IMG/VR virus record: IMGVR_UViG_3300042475_001727
Coordinates: 1 to 37,911 of that record
Source: a virus
Direction: 5' to 3' (one strand)
Length of the DNA: 37,911 nt
Under the pieces are notes generated by a model. That model was not told where the DNA came from, searched no databases, and saw only the letters and a list, made by a program, of their open reading frames with translations. Of the stretch, positions 7,378-13,356 are shown piece by piece (the stretch's first letter is position 1; every line of letters starts with the position of its first letter). Both the position numbers and the translations under genes were made by a program.

Positions 7378-8654
7378 TTCAGGCTCTCCATTGCAATGTC
7401 GCTGACCGCCTGCTTGCTGTGCAGCGCGGCCCATATCTTCTCGTCCACCGTCTGGTTGGCGATCATGACGTAGCACCAGACGTCGCGGCGCTGCCCGGAT
7501 CGGTGCAGCCGTCCGTTGGCCTGCTCGAACAGCTCAAGGCTCCAAGGCAGGCTGAGCCAGACGATATGGTGGCCGCCGTGCTGGAGGTTGAGCCCGTGCC
7601 CGGCAGATCGCGGGTGCAGGCATAGAAGGCGTACTCGTCCGGCGTTCCAGTCATCAATGCTGTCAACTGTCCGGGCGTAAGGAAAACGTCGCTTGAGTTC
7701 ATGGAGTTCCTCGACAAAGTTGTAAAAGACAATCGTGTTGGCCTGCTGGTTCTCGGCCAGCAGCTCTTCGAGCCGGTCGAACTTGTGGCTGCTGAACCAG
7801 ACCGGCTCTGGCGTGTAGACGAACCCTGCGGCCATCTGCGACAGTTTTTGCGTCACCACGGCGGCGTTGATCGCCACCGCAGTCGCGTCCGGGAAGCGCG
7901 TCACGAAGTCCTTCTTCATGTCCTCGTACGGCTTGCGGTCGGGCAGGTCCAGCCGCACCTCGACCGTGTGCAGCGGCGGCAGCTTGTCCTTGTACTCGCC
8001 TGGCTCCAGCACGAAGGTAGCCGGCTTGATCCGGGCCATGACCTGCTCCAGCGCGCCGGGGCGCGGTTGCCAGTCGTTGTAATCCTTGTTGACGAGGTAG
8101 AAGTACTGTTGCTGGAACGCGCCCTTGCTGCGGCCTAGCAGCTTCTGGTCGATGATTTTGCACTGCCCGAAGACGTCCTCCAAGCCGTTGCTGGTGAAGC
8201 TGCCGGTCAGGCCCCAGCGGATCGGGCAGTCAAGCGCCTTGGCGAGCGCCTTGAACCTGGCGCCCGACGGGTTCTTCAGGCGCGTCAGCTCGTCGAACAC
8301 CACGCCATCGAAGGTGCTTAGGTCTTGCTCGGCCAGCCACTGGAGGTTGTCGTAGTTGGTCACGACGATCTCGCACCAGTAGTCGAGCGCCGCCTTGCGC
8401 TGCGTAGGTGTGCCGACCGCCACGCGCAGTTGCAGGCCGGGCGCCCACTTGGCGGCCTCGACCGGCCAGACGCTGGCGGCGACGCGCAGCGGGGCGACGA
8501 CGAGGAAGCGCCTGACGTGGCCGTCCCGCACCATGTCCTGCATGGCCGTCAGCGTGATCGCCGTCTTGCCCGCGCCGACCGGCGCCAAGATCATGGCGCG
8601 GTCGTGCTCGTACAGGAAGTCAGCCGCCTGCTCTTGGTAGGGTCTTAGCTCCAC
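7374..8654 (-). CDS. SNF2-type DEAD-box helicase
   Basis: Read from GTG 8654 this is a 426-residue superfamily 2 ATPase. Visible motifs are ELRPYQEQAADFL (2-14), Walker A APVGAGKT (24-31), VVAPLRVAASVWPVE for motif Ia (about 52-66), TNYDNL (99-104), the DEAD-box equivalent FDEL followed by RLKNP (120 onward), LTGS for motif III, and QANGRLHRSGQR for motif VI (about 378-389), which is typical of SNF2 proteins. GGGAG lies 8 bases before the GTG and the family's RPYQ motif begins right after it; the longer ATG start at 8780 would add unrelated sequence. Such phage proteins pair with the VRR-NUC nuclease encoded just upstream and probably act in replication or recombination as DNA translocases. 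Confidence 0.9.
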   Translation of the reverse strand: MELRPYQEQAADFLYEHDRAMILAPVGAGKTAITLTAMQDMVRDGHVRRFLVVAPLRVAASVWPVEAAKWAPGLQLRVAVGTPTQRKAALDYWCEIVVTNYDNLQWLAEQDLSTFDGVVFDELTRLKNPSGARFKALAKALDCPIRWGLTGSFTSNGLEDVFGQCKIIDQKLLGRSKGAFQQQYFYLVNKDYNDWQPRPGALEQVMARIKPATFVLEPGEYKDKLPPLHTVEVRLDLPDRKPYEDMKKDFVTRFPDATAVAINAAVVTQKLSQMAAGFVYTPEPVWFSSHKFDRLEELLAENQQANTIVFYNFVEELHELKRRFPYARTVDSIDDWNAGRVRLLCLHPRSAGHGLNLQHGGHHIVWLSLPWSLELFEQANGRLHRSGQRRDVWCYVMIANQTVDEKIWAALHSKQAVSDIAMESLK

Positions 8655-8959
8655 CTTTTTGTCTCCCAGTTGTAGCGCCGGCTTTGGATGTACGCAGTCA
8701 TCTCTTCGTCGGTCATGCGCTGCGTGACGGGCGGCACATACGGGTCGGGCGGGTACACGAATTCCGTAGTCTGATTCCACTCGTCGGCGATCTGCTTGGC
8801 GTGCGCCTCATCGGTCACCACAGCACCGCGCTTCTCGGCGAACGTCAACACGTTGACGCCGTTCTTGTTCATCACGCCCCACCATGTCGGGCCGACCTGC
8901 TCGGCGCGGTACGGGCCAACGGCAAAGTACTTAGCCGGCAAGGCTGTTAATCCATCCAT
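8645..8959 (-). CDS. Conserved phage hypothetical protein
   Basis: This 104-residue protein starts MDGLTALPAKYFAVGPYRAE and has aromatic-rich segments (GPTWWGVMNKNGVNVLTF) and a charged C-terminus. ATG 8959 has AAAGGAG 7 bases upstream. It overlaps the VRR-NUC gene by 29 bases and the helicase start by 10, so it is embedded between them. I recognise no domain; context suggests an accessory of the helicase/nuclease pair. Confidence 0.65.
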   Translation of the reverse strand: MDGLTALPAKYFAVGPYRAEQVGPTWWGVMNKNGVNVLTFAEKRGAVVTDEAHAKQIADEWNQTTEFVYPPDPYVPPVTQRMTDEEMTAYIQSRRYNWETKRWS

Positions 8960-9209
8960 CAACGTGCTCCTTTGACCATAGACAGGCGTAGTTCTGGCGC
9001 AGCCGCGCCATGTCAAATTGGAAAATTTTTTGCAATTCAGACAGCCGACCGCCCGGCGCCTTCAGCTCGACGAACCATGTGCTGCCGTCGGGCAGGCACA
9101 CCACGCGGTCAGCCACGCCCCGGTGCGCGGGGCTGGTGAACTTGTACGCGATGCCGCCAGCGGCCTTGACCTGGGCGACGAAGTACTTCTCAATGGTTGA
9201 CTCTTTCAT
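8931..9209 (-). CDS. VRR-NUC domain nuclease
   Basis: This 92-residue protein carries the whole minimal VRR-NUC fold. It begins MKESTIEKYFVAQVKAAGG, then HRGVADRVVCLPDGSTWFVE followed by LKAPGG. The PD-(D/E)xK residues are Asp34, Glu48 and Lys50. Stand-alone versions are common in phages beside SNF2 helicases, and members of the family act on branched DNA. ATG 9209 is chosen because the domain begins there. It is translated ahead of the helicase in the same operon. Confidence 0.9.
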   Translation of the reverse strand: MKESTIEKYFVAQVKAAGGIAYKFTSPAHRGVADRVVCLPDGSTWFVELKAPGGRLSELQKIFQFDMARLRQNYACLWSKEHVDGWINSLAG

Positions 9210-9211
9210 AA

Positions 9212-9307
9212 TCAATAGAACTGCGCCCACCAGGCGAGTATCTCTGCGACCAGATAGCAGCAGATCAACATGCCCGCCACGAAGAATGCAGTTTCCCAAT
9301 GGTTCAT
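9212..9307 (-). CDS. 31-residue membrane peptide
   Basis: The sequence is MNHWETAFFVAGMLICCYLV followed by AEILAWWAQFY: one membrane helix with two adjacent cysteines. ATG 9307 overlaps the stop of the upstream small gene as ATGA and has AAGGAAA upstream. It stops two bases before the VRR-NUC start. No function can be assigned. Confidence 0.5.
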   Translation of the reverse strand: MNHWETAFFVAGMLICCYLVAEILAWWAQFY

Positions 9308-9438
9308 GATTTCCTTGCCGGGCAGTCACGCCCTTGCCGGCAGTCGTGGTTGCACTCGTCGCAGGCGTCAAAGTTGGCGCTCGCGGCCCACCAGACGATG
9401 ACGACGAAGACGCCGGCGGTGATGATGATCTCTATCAT
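9304..9438 (-). CDS. 44-residue Cys-rich membrane peptide
   Basis: One N-terminal membrane helix (EIIITAGVFVVIVWWAA) is followed by a Cys-rich tail with the spacing CDECNHDCRQGRDCP. The helix plus a possible metal-binding or disulphide tail is a recurring type of phage micro-protein. GGGGG lies about 6 bases before ATG 9438. The stop overlaps the next start as ATGA. Confidence 0.5.
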   Translation of the reverse strand: MIEIIITAGVFVVIVWWAASANFDACDECNHDCRQGRDCPARKS

Positions 9439-9440
9439 GC

Positions 9441-9662
9441 TTACCCCCGCGCAAGCAAAACTGCCCGACCACAGTTGTTACCCAAACGTGCAAATATCTC
9501 ATCACGCTCATCCATCAGCTCGCGCCAAAGGAACAAGTATTTCCAAGCCACTTGGTCATCCTTATACTCAAAATGCCACCTTGCCAATCTCATCGCTCGG
9601 ATGGCCTGTATGTTGGTTGCGTAGTAATCTTCAAGCAAGCACAGTAGTTTTTCATCAGTCAT
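9441..9662 (-). CDS. Small hypothetical protein
   Basis: This 73-residue protein starts MTDEKLLCLLEDYYATNIQA and is predicted all-helical, with several Trp residues and a basic C-terminus. ATG 9662 overlaps the upstream stop as ATGA and has AAGGGGG 6 bases before it. Not recognised. Confidence 0.6.
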   Translation of the reverse strand: MTDEKLLCLLEDYYATNIQAIRAMRLARWHFEYKDDQVAWKYLFLWRELMDERDEIFARLGNNCGRAVLLARG

Positions 9663-10024
9663 GCTTGCCCCCTTGCTCGGATTGCGGCGGCGTATGTCGG
9701 CCAAGCCAACAAAGTGTTTTTGTCCTCACACACCTTTGCACACGCCTCGCGCTCGGCCTCAACGCTGGCAACGACAACTTTCGACCATGATTCAGTGATC
9801 TGCCAATCCAGCTCTTCCAGCAGGTCTTCGGTCGTGTCACCGTGGCCGGTGGCGTAGCCCTGGGCCATCATCCACTGAGCCACCTTGTTGCGCTCGGCTG
9901 CGGCGACAAGGGCGGCGAAGAGTTCAACTTCTTCGTCGCACCATATACCATCAAAAGCAAGCGTTTCGCCATTCCACTCAAACCCAGCCTCCCGCGCCAT
10001 CTTGATGATGTCTTCTCTGTTCAT
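9659..10024 (-). CDS. Conserved phage early protein (MNREDI... type)
   Basis: This 121-residue protein starts MNREDIIKMAREAGF and includes ELFAALVAAAERNK and EREACAKVCED, ending AAAIRARGQA. These blocks are very common in short early proteins of proteobacterial phages, where related proteins often differ only in the middle. No function is established to my knowledge. ATG 10024 has GGAGG 5 bases upstream and overlaps the previous stop as ATGA. Confidence 0.7.
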   Translation of the reverse strand: MNREDIIKMAREAGFEWNGETLAFDGIWCDEEVELFAALVAAAERNKVAQWMMAQGYATGHGDTTEDLLEELDWQITESWSKVVVASVEAEREACAKVCEDKNTLLAWPTYAAAIRARGQA

Positions 10025-10224
10025 TGCGTCCTCCAGCATCTGATCGTGCCGTCTGGCATCTGACGGGTTATGAACTTCATGCCGTGCTTGTCGCCGTAGC
10101 GCCGCGCAGCAACAGATGCGGTCTGGCGCTTGGTCGTTATGACAAAGCTGTCGCCCACCTCCATCTTGTCGAAGGGAAAGCGGTTAGGGATAGGCACTCC
10201 CTTGTCAATAAGGGGCTGGTTCAT
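10021..10224 (-). CDS. Conserved small phage protein (MEVGDSF type)
   Basis: This 67-residue protein has the pattern FPFDKMEVGDSFVITTKRQT, then AARRYGDKHGMKFITRQMPD and a terminal RCWR. It is a widespread phage family of unknown role, probably a small alpha/beta fold with a basic, perhaps nucleic-acid-binding, surface. Its ribosome-binding site and start lie inside the 24-base repeat at 10212-10235. The stop overlaps the next start as ATGA. Confidence 0.7.
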   Translation of the reverse strand: MNQPLIDKGVPIPNRFPFDKMEVGDSFVITTKRQTASVAARRYGDKHGMKFITRQMPDGTIRCWRTQ

Positions 10225-10249
10225 GGTCGTCCTTGTTTAAATCAGTCAT
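10205..10249 (-). pseudogene. 14-codon remnant copy of the end of the 36-residue gene
   Basis: The frame from ATG 10249 reads MTDLNKDDHEPAPY. Its end matches the end of the peptide encoded at 10605-10715 (SKDNHEPAPF), through the repeat at 10212-10235. Its start overlaps the stop of the coiled-coil gene as ATGA. I read it as a duplicated gene end kept because it carries the ribosome-binding site of the next gene. It may still be translated. Confidence 0.45.
10212..10235. repeat. 24-bp direct repeat, copy 1
   Basis: This differs at one base from 10612-10635, exactly 400 bases away. On the minus strand it contains a ribosome-binding site and an ATG start. The two copies flank an AT-richer coiled-coil gene. 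Confidence 0.8.
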
Positions 10250-10596
10250 GATGCTTCCTCAATTAATTTTTTAATTCGTTCAAGTTCTTTGTGAGCTTGA
10301 TTGAATTTCCGAACAGCTTGTAATCTAGCCGTTTCTGCTTCGCCCATTTCTTTTCGCGCTTGAATAAAAGGCGGAGTAGCATCGTCTATGTCTTTTTGAC
10401 TTTGTGTCAATTCCGCAGCGGCCTTTTCTACGTTTTTTATTCCCTCGTACCATTTTTTACTGGCGCTGTCTAGCTTGTCACCGCATTGTCGAAGCATTAA
10501 ATTAGCAGACCTGCTAACAGCATCTGCTTTGTAAGTGGCTTCTTCAGCGGCCCAGTAGTGAGTTCTGGCCTGTTCAAGTTGTTCTTGTAAAGTCAT
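10246..10596 (-). CDS. Coiled-coil protein on an AT-richer cassette
   Basis: This 116-residue protein is almost entirely predicted helix, rich in Ala, Glu, Lys and Gln (MTLQEQLEQARTHYWAAEEA; ETARLQAVRKFNQAHKELER). It resembles a generic long coiled coil and gives no family match by eye. The gene is visibly more AT-rich than its neighbours and lies between two 24-bp direct repeats, suggesting later arrival. AGGA lies about 6 bases before the ATG. Confidence 0.7.
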   Translation of the reverse strand: MTLQEQLEQARTHYWAAEEATYKADAVSRSANLMLRQCGDKLDSASKKWYEGIKNVEKAAAELTQSQKDIDDATPPFIQARKEMGEAETARLQAVRKFNQAHKELERIKKLIEEAS

Positions 10597-10604
10597 GGCG
10601 CGTC

Positions 10605-10715
10605 CTAAAACGGGGCTGGTTCATGGTTGTCCTTGCTAGGGTCAAACTTGCTTGGCGCTGGCGGCTGGCCGGGGCGGTCAAGCGGGTTGGGGAAGGGTGG
10701 GAACGGCCAGGTCAT
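10605..10715 (-). CDS. 36-residue Pro-rich peptide
   Basis: The peptide starts MTWPFPPFPNPLDRPGQPPA and ends KDNHEPAPF. The Pro-rich composition suggests it is unstructured. ATG 10715 overlaps the upstream stop as ATGA. Its 3' end lies in the repeat at 10612-10635, and that sequence also looks like a ribosome-binding site and start for a following gene. Confidence 0.5.
   Translation of the reverse strand: MTWPFPPFPNPLDRPGQPPAPSKFDPSKDNHEPAPF
10612..10635. repeat. 24-bp direct repeat, copy 2
   Basis: Partner of 10212-10235, with one mismatch. It lies in the 3' end of the 36-residue Pro-rich gene, probably its original location. Confidence 0.8.
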
Positions 10716-10888
10716 GCGATCACCCGCTGCAATTGGGCTACTAGCAGTTGCGCTTGCTCGCGGGTCAAGATAGTGCTGGCGCGGGCACGCCCGACGCTGA
10801 CAGTCAGCCACACGTCGTCTACGTCTTGTGCGTCTATGAGCACTGCCTCATTAGGCAGCGTGCGGATGTAGGCTTCTTTGTGTTCCAT
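10712..10888 (-). CDS. Small hypothetical protein, first gene of leftward operon I
   Basis: This 58-residue protein starts MEHKEAYIRTLPNEAVLIDA and is predicted beta then helix (ILTREQAQLLVAQLQRVIA). ATG 10888 has GGAG 6 bases upstream; an earlier in-frame ATG at 10933 would lie close to the promoter -10 box. Not recognised. It is promoter-proximal. Confidence 0.6.
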   Translation of the reverse strand: MEHKEAYIRTLPNEAVLIDAQDVDDVWLTVSVGRARASTILTREQAQLLVAQLQRVIA

Positions 10889-10918
10889 ACGGTACTCCAG
10901 TTGATTGATTGGGCCGCC

Positions 10919-10947
10919 ATCATAGCGGGTCAAAAAGTTTTGTGCAA
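10919..10947 (-). promoter_or_regulatory. Sigma-70-type promoter of leftward operon I
   Basis: On the minus strand: TTGCAC (-35, 10942-10947), a 17-base spacer and TATGAT (-10, 10919-10924). The leader to ATG 10888 is about 25 bases. Confidence 0.7.
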
Positions 10948-10969
10948 CTACTTTTTTTCGTGCTATGAT
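10940..10969 (+). promoter_or_regulatory. Extended -10 promoter of the rightward replication operon
   Basis: TTGTGC (10940-10945), 18 bases, then TATGAT (10964-10969) preceded by TGC (extended -10). Its -35 overlaps that of the opposite promoter, and the two -10 regions form a 9-base inverted repeat (10918-10926 and 10962-10970). Confidence 0.6.
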
Positions 10970-10997
10970 GACGGCTCAACAACTACAGGAGAGTTCA

Positions 10998-12095
10998 GTG
11001 CAACACTCAAACATCGTCGGCGGCTCAACCGCCAAGCGCGTCATCTCGTGCCCCGGCTCGGTGAAGCTGGTGCAGAAGATGCCCCCGCAGCCGTCCAGCG
11101 TTCACGCTGATCGCGGCACCATGCTGCATGAGGCCATCAGCACCATCTTGTCCGACGGCACTGTGCGCGCTGGCATGTACAAACACAAGGATCAACTGCT
11201 CACACAGGAGCTATACGATGAGAAGATTACGCCTGCCCTGGACGCGCTCGACGAGGTCGATCCCCACGGTGACTTGGTATACGAGGTGGAGACGCGCGTT
11301 GGTTTCGGCGATCTTCTGCCTGGAGTGTTTGGCAGCACTGATCTTGTTGGGCGTATTGGTCAGCGTGCTGTGGTCCTTGATTGGAAGTTTGGCGACGGTG
11401 TTGTCGTTGATGCTGTAGAGAACGCGCAGCTCATGTTCTACGCCGCTGCCGCGATGCGTACCGATGAGCTGAAGTGGGCGTTCGACGGCGTAGACGAGAT
11501 CGAGTGCGTCATCGTGCAGCCGCCTGTCGTGCGGCGCTGGGTGACGACCGTGGAGCGCATCAAGCAGTTCGAGCATGAGCTGGTGTCTGCGGTCAAGACC
11601 GCACTGCAAGACGACGCGCCGCTGGCGCAGGGCGAGCACTGCCGCTGGTGCGCGGCCAAGCCGATCTGCCCGCAGATGACCGGCGCTGTGGACCGCGCGA
11701 TCAAGCAGCAGGTCATCAACATGGACGTTGACACGCTGGCTAAGTATCTGCATACTGCCGACCTCCTTGAGGAATGGATCAAAGATTTGCGTGCGCTTGC
11801 TTTTGGGCTGCTTGAGAAGGGCGCTGATGTGCCTGGCTACAAGATAGTCCAGAAGCAAGCGCGGCGACAGTGGGTCGATGAGGCTCACGCTGCCAAGGTG
11901 CTTGGTGAAGATTTTGTTGAAACAGTGCTTCTCTCGCCCGCACAGGCCGAGAAGTTGCTGAAAAAGCGCAAGTTGACGCTGCCCGACGATCTTGTCGTGT
12001 CAGTGTCATCGGGCACGACGCTCGCCCCGGTGGATGATCCCCGGCCAGCGGTGCAGTCGTTCATCGGGCTATCAAAAGCCCTTTCTAAACTGTAA
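10998..12095 (+). CDS. Cas4/RecB-like PD-(D/E)XK nuclease with Fe-S cysteines (DUF2800 type)
   Basis: From GTG 10998 this is a 365-residue nuclease. GGAGAG lies 4 bases upstream, whereas the in-frame ATG at 10965 sits in the promoter -10 box. RecB-family motifs: GTMLHEAI (His44), GVFGSTDLVG (Asp115), VVLDWKFGDG (Asp128, Lys130) and ENAQLMFYAAA (Gln144, Tyr148). Cysteines 18, 215, 218 and 224 (VISCPGS; HCRWCAAKPICPQ) are arranged as in Cas4/AddB proteins that hold a 4Fe-4S cluster. No cas genes are nearby, so a role in phage recombination or end-processing is likely. It is the first gene of the replication operon. Confidence 0.85.
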   Translation: MQHSNIVGGSTAKRVISCPGSVKLVQKMPPQPSSVHADRGTMLHEAISTILSDGTVRAGMYKHKDQLLTQELYDEKITPALDALDEVDPHGDLVYEVETRVGFGDLLPGVFGSTDLVGRIGQRAVVLDWKFGDGVVVDAVENAQLMFYAAAAMRTDELKWAFDGVDEIECVIVQPPVVRRWVTTVERIKQFEHELVSAVKTALQDDAPLAQGEHCRWCAAKPICPQMTGAVDRAIKQQVINMDVDTLAKYLHTADLLEEWIKDLRALAFGLLEKGADVPGYKIVQKQARRQWVDEAHAAKVLGEDFVETVLLSPAQAEKLLKKRKLTLPDDLVVSVSSGTTLAPVDDPRPAVQSFIGLSKALSKL

Positions 12096-12106
12096 TGGAG
12101 TTTCAC

Positions 12107-12742
12107 ATGTCCAATATCGTAAAGTTCTCTGGCGCTAACCTGCCGTCTGTCACTTCCCTGTCCACCGCGCTTCGCAGCATCGCCACCGATGTCAGCGCCT
12201 CGACCACGGCCATCATCAAGATGGACCGCACGGGGCACTGGGTCTTTGGCGCTGACCAGACCGAGGCCGAGGACGACGCCCGCTGGGCGGTCAACCCCTT
12301 CTCGTTCGTCCACGGCTTCATCGCCTGGGGCGACGGCGAGGTGCTTGGTGAGAAGCTGGTGCCCGTCACCGAGCCTCTGCCTGAGCAAGACGCAGCGCCT
12401 CACGGCGCGAAGAAGGGCTGGGAGCCGCAGACGGGCCTGAGCCTGAAGTGCATCAGCGGTGAGGACGCTGGGCTTGAGGCGCGGTTCACGACCACCTCGG
12501 TCGGTGGCCGCAAGGCCGTGCAGACCTTGGCTGTCGCCATCGCCGCGCAAGTGGAGAAGGACCAGTCCAAGCCGGTGCCGGTCGTGAAGCTGGGCAAGGA
12601 CCACTACACCCACAAGAGCTATGGCCGTATCTATACGCCCGTGTTCGAGGTGGTGGAGTGGGTCAGCATGGACGGTGAGGCTGAGGCCGAGCCGGCTGCT
12701 GAGGCAGCGCCCGCTGCTGGCCGTCGTCGTCGCTCGGCCTGA
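12107..12742 (+). CDS. Conserved replication-region protein, possibly ssDNA-binding
   Basis: This 211-residue protein starts MSNIVKFSGANLPSVTSLST and has conserved-looking blocks (TGHWVFGADQTEAEDD; NPFSFVHGFIAWGDGEVLGE; YTTTSVGG-like FTTTSVGG) and an Ala/Glu-rich, acidic then Arg-rich tail (GRRRRSA). The body is probably beta-rich. I know such proteins in phage replication operons next to this nuclease type. An acidic low-complexity tail resembles single-stranded DNA-binding proteins, but the very end here is basic and the function is not established. ATG 12107 has GGAG 7 bases upstream; an in-frame ATG at 12095 overlaps the previous stop. Confidence 0.7.
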   Translation: MSNIVKFSGANLPSVTSLSTALRSIATDVSASTTAIIKMDRTGHWVFGADQTEAEDDARWAVNPFSFVHGFIAWGDGEVLGEKLVPVTEPLPEQDAAPHGAKKGWEPQTGLSLKCISGEDAGLEARFTTTSVGGRKAVQTLAVAIAAQVEKDQSKPVPVVKLGKDHYTHKSYGRIYTPVFEVVEWVSMDGEAEAEPAAEAAPAAGRRRRSA

Positions 12743-12748
12743 TTGAGA

Positions 12749-12774
12749 GCGGGGGCTTCGGCCCCTGCTTTTTT
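12749..12774 (+). terminator. Rho-independent terminator with UUCG loop
   Basis: An 8-bp stem GCGGGGGC/GCCCCTGC (one G-U pair) closes a TTCG loop and is followed by six T residues. The next gene's ATG begins at the very next base, so this may attenuate rather than fully terminate. Confidence 0.85.
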
Positions 12775-13356
12775 ATGCGAGTTCTCATTGCATGTGAATA
12801 TTCCGGTGTTGTGCGCGATGCGTTCATCCGCACAGGACACGAGGCCATGAGCTGCGATCTGTTGCCAACAGACGCACCGGGGCCACACTACCAAGGTGAT
12901 GTGTTCGACATCATCAACGACGGCTGGGACTTGATGATCGCCCACCCGCCTTGCACCTACTTGAGCGTCAGTGGTATGCACTGGACGACGCGGGGGCTGC
13001 GCGATCCGCAACTGACCGAGGACGCGCTGGCGTTCGTGCAGCGTCTGATGGACGCGTCAGTCGAGCGCATCGCCATCGAGAATCCGGTGAGCATCATCAG
13101 CACACGCATCCGCAAGCCAGACCAGATCATCCAGCCGTGGTGGTTCGGCCATGACGCGAGCAAGAAGACGTGCTTGTGGCTCAAGAATCTACCGCTGCTT
13201 ACGCCGACCGACATGCTGCCGGGCGACGCCAAGACGCGCAGGGGCAACCAGACGGCTAGCGGCCAGAACAAACTGCCGCCAAGCAAGGACCGCTGGAAGA
13301 TTAGATCAGCCACCTACAAGGGCATCGCTGACGCGATGGCAGCGCAATGGGGGTGA
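12775..13356 (+). CDS. Short C5-cytosine methyltransferase-like protein
   Basis: This 193-residue protein starts MRVLIACEYSGVVRDAF, matching the SAM-binding motif I region of C5-methyltransferases. It continues with GDVFD, then AHPPCTYLSVSG (PPC motif, catalytic-type Cys60) and IAIENPVSI (ENP in place of ENV, residues 102-104). Only the N-terminal catalytic half is present: there is no target-recognition domain or C-terminal motifs IX-X. Phages often carry these short forms. They may methylate with a partner or do different base chemistry. The ATG directly follows the T-run of a terminator, with no room for a normal ribosome-binding site. Confidence 0.75.
   Translation: MRVLIACEYSGVVRDAFIRTGHEAMSCDLLPTDAPGPHYQGDVFDIINDGWDLMIAHPPCTYLSVSGMHWTTRGLRDPQLTEDALAFVQRLMDASVERIAIENPVSIISTRIRKPDQIIQPWWFGHDASKKTCLWLKNLPLLTPTDMLPGDAKTRRGNQTASGQNKLPPSKDRWKIRSATYKGIADAMAAQWG

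Noticed and set aside
10965-10997. Nuclease start at ATG 10965
   Set aside because: The ATG overlaps the promoter -10 box, so it could not be in the transcript. GTG 10998 has a good ribosome-binding site.
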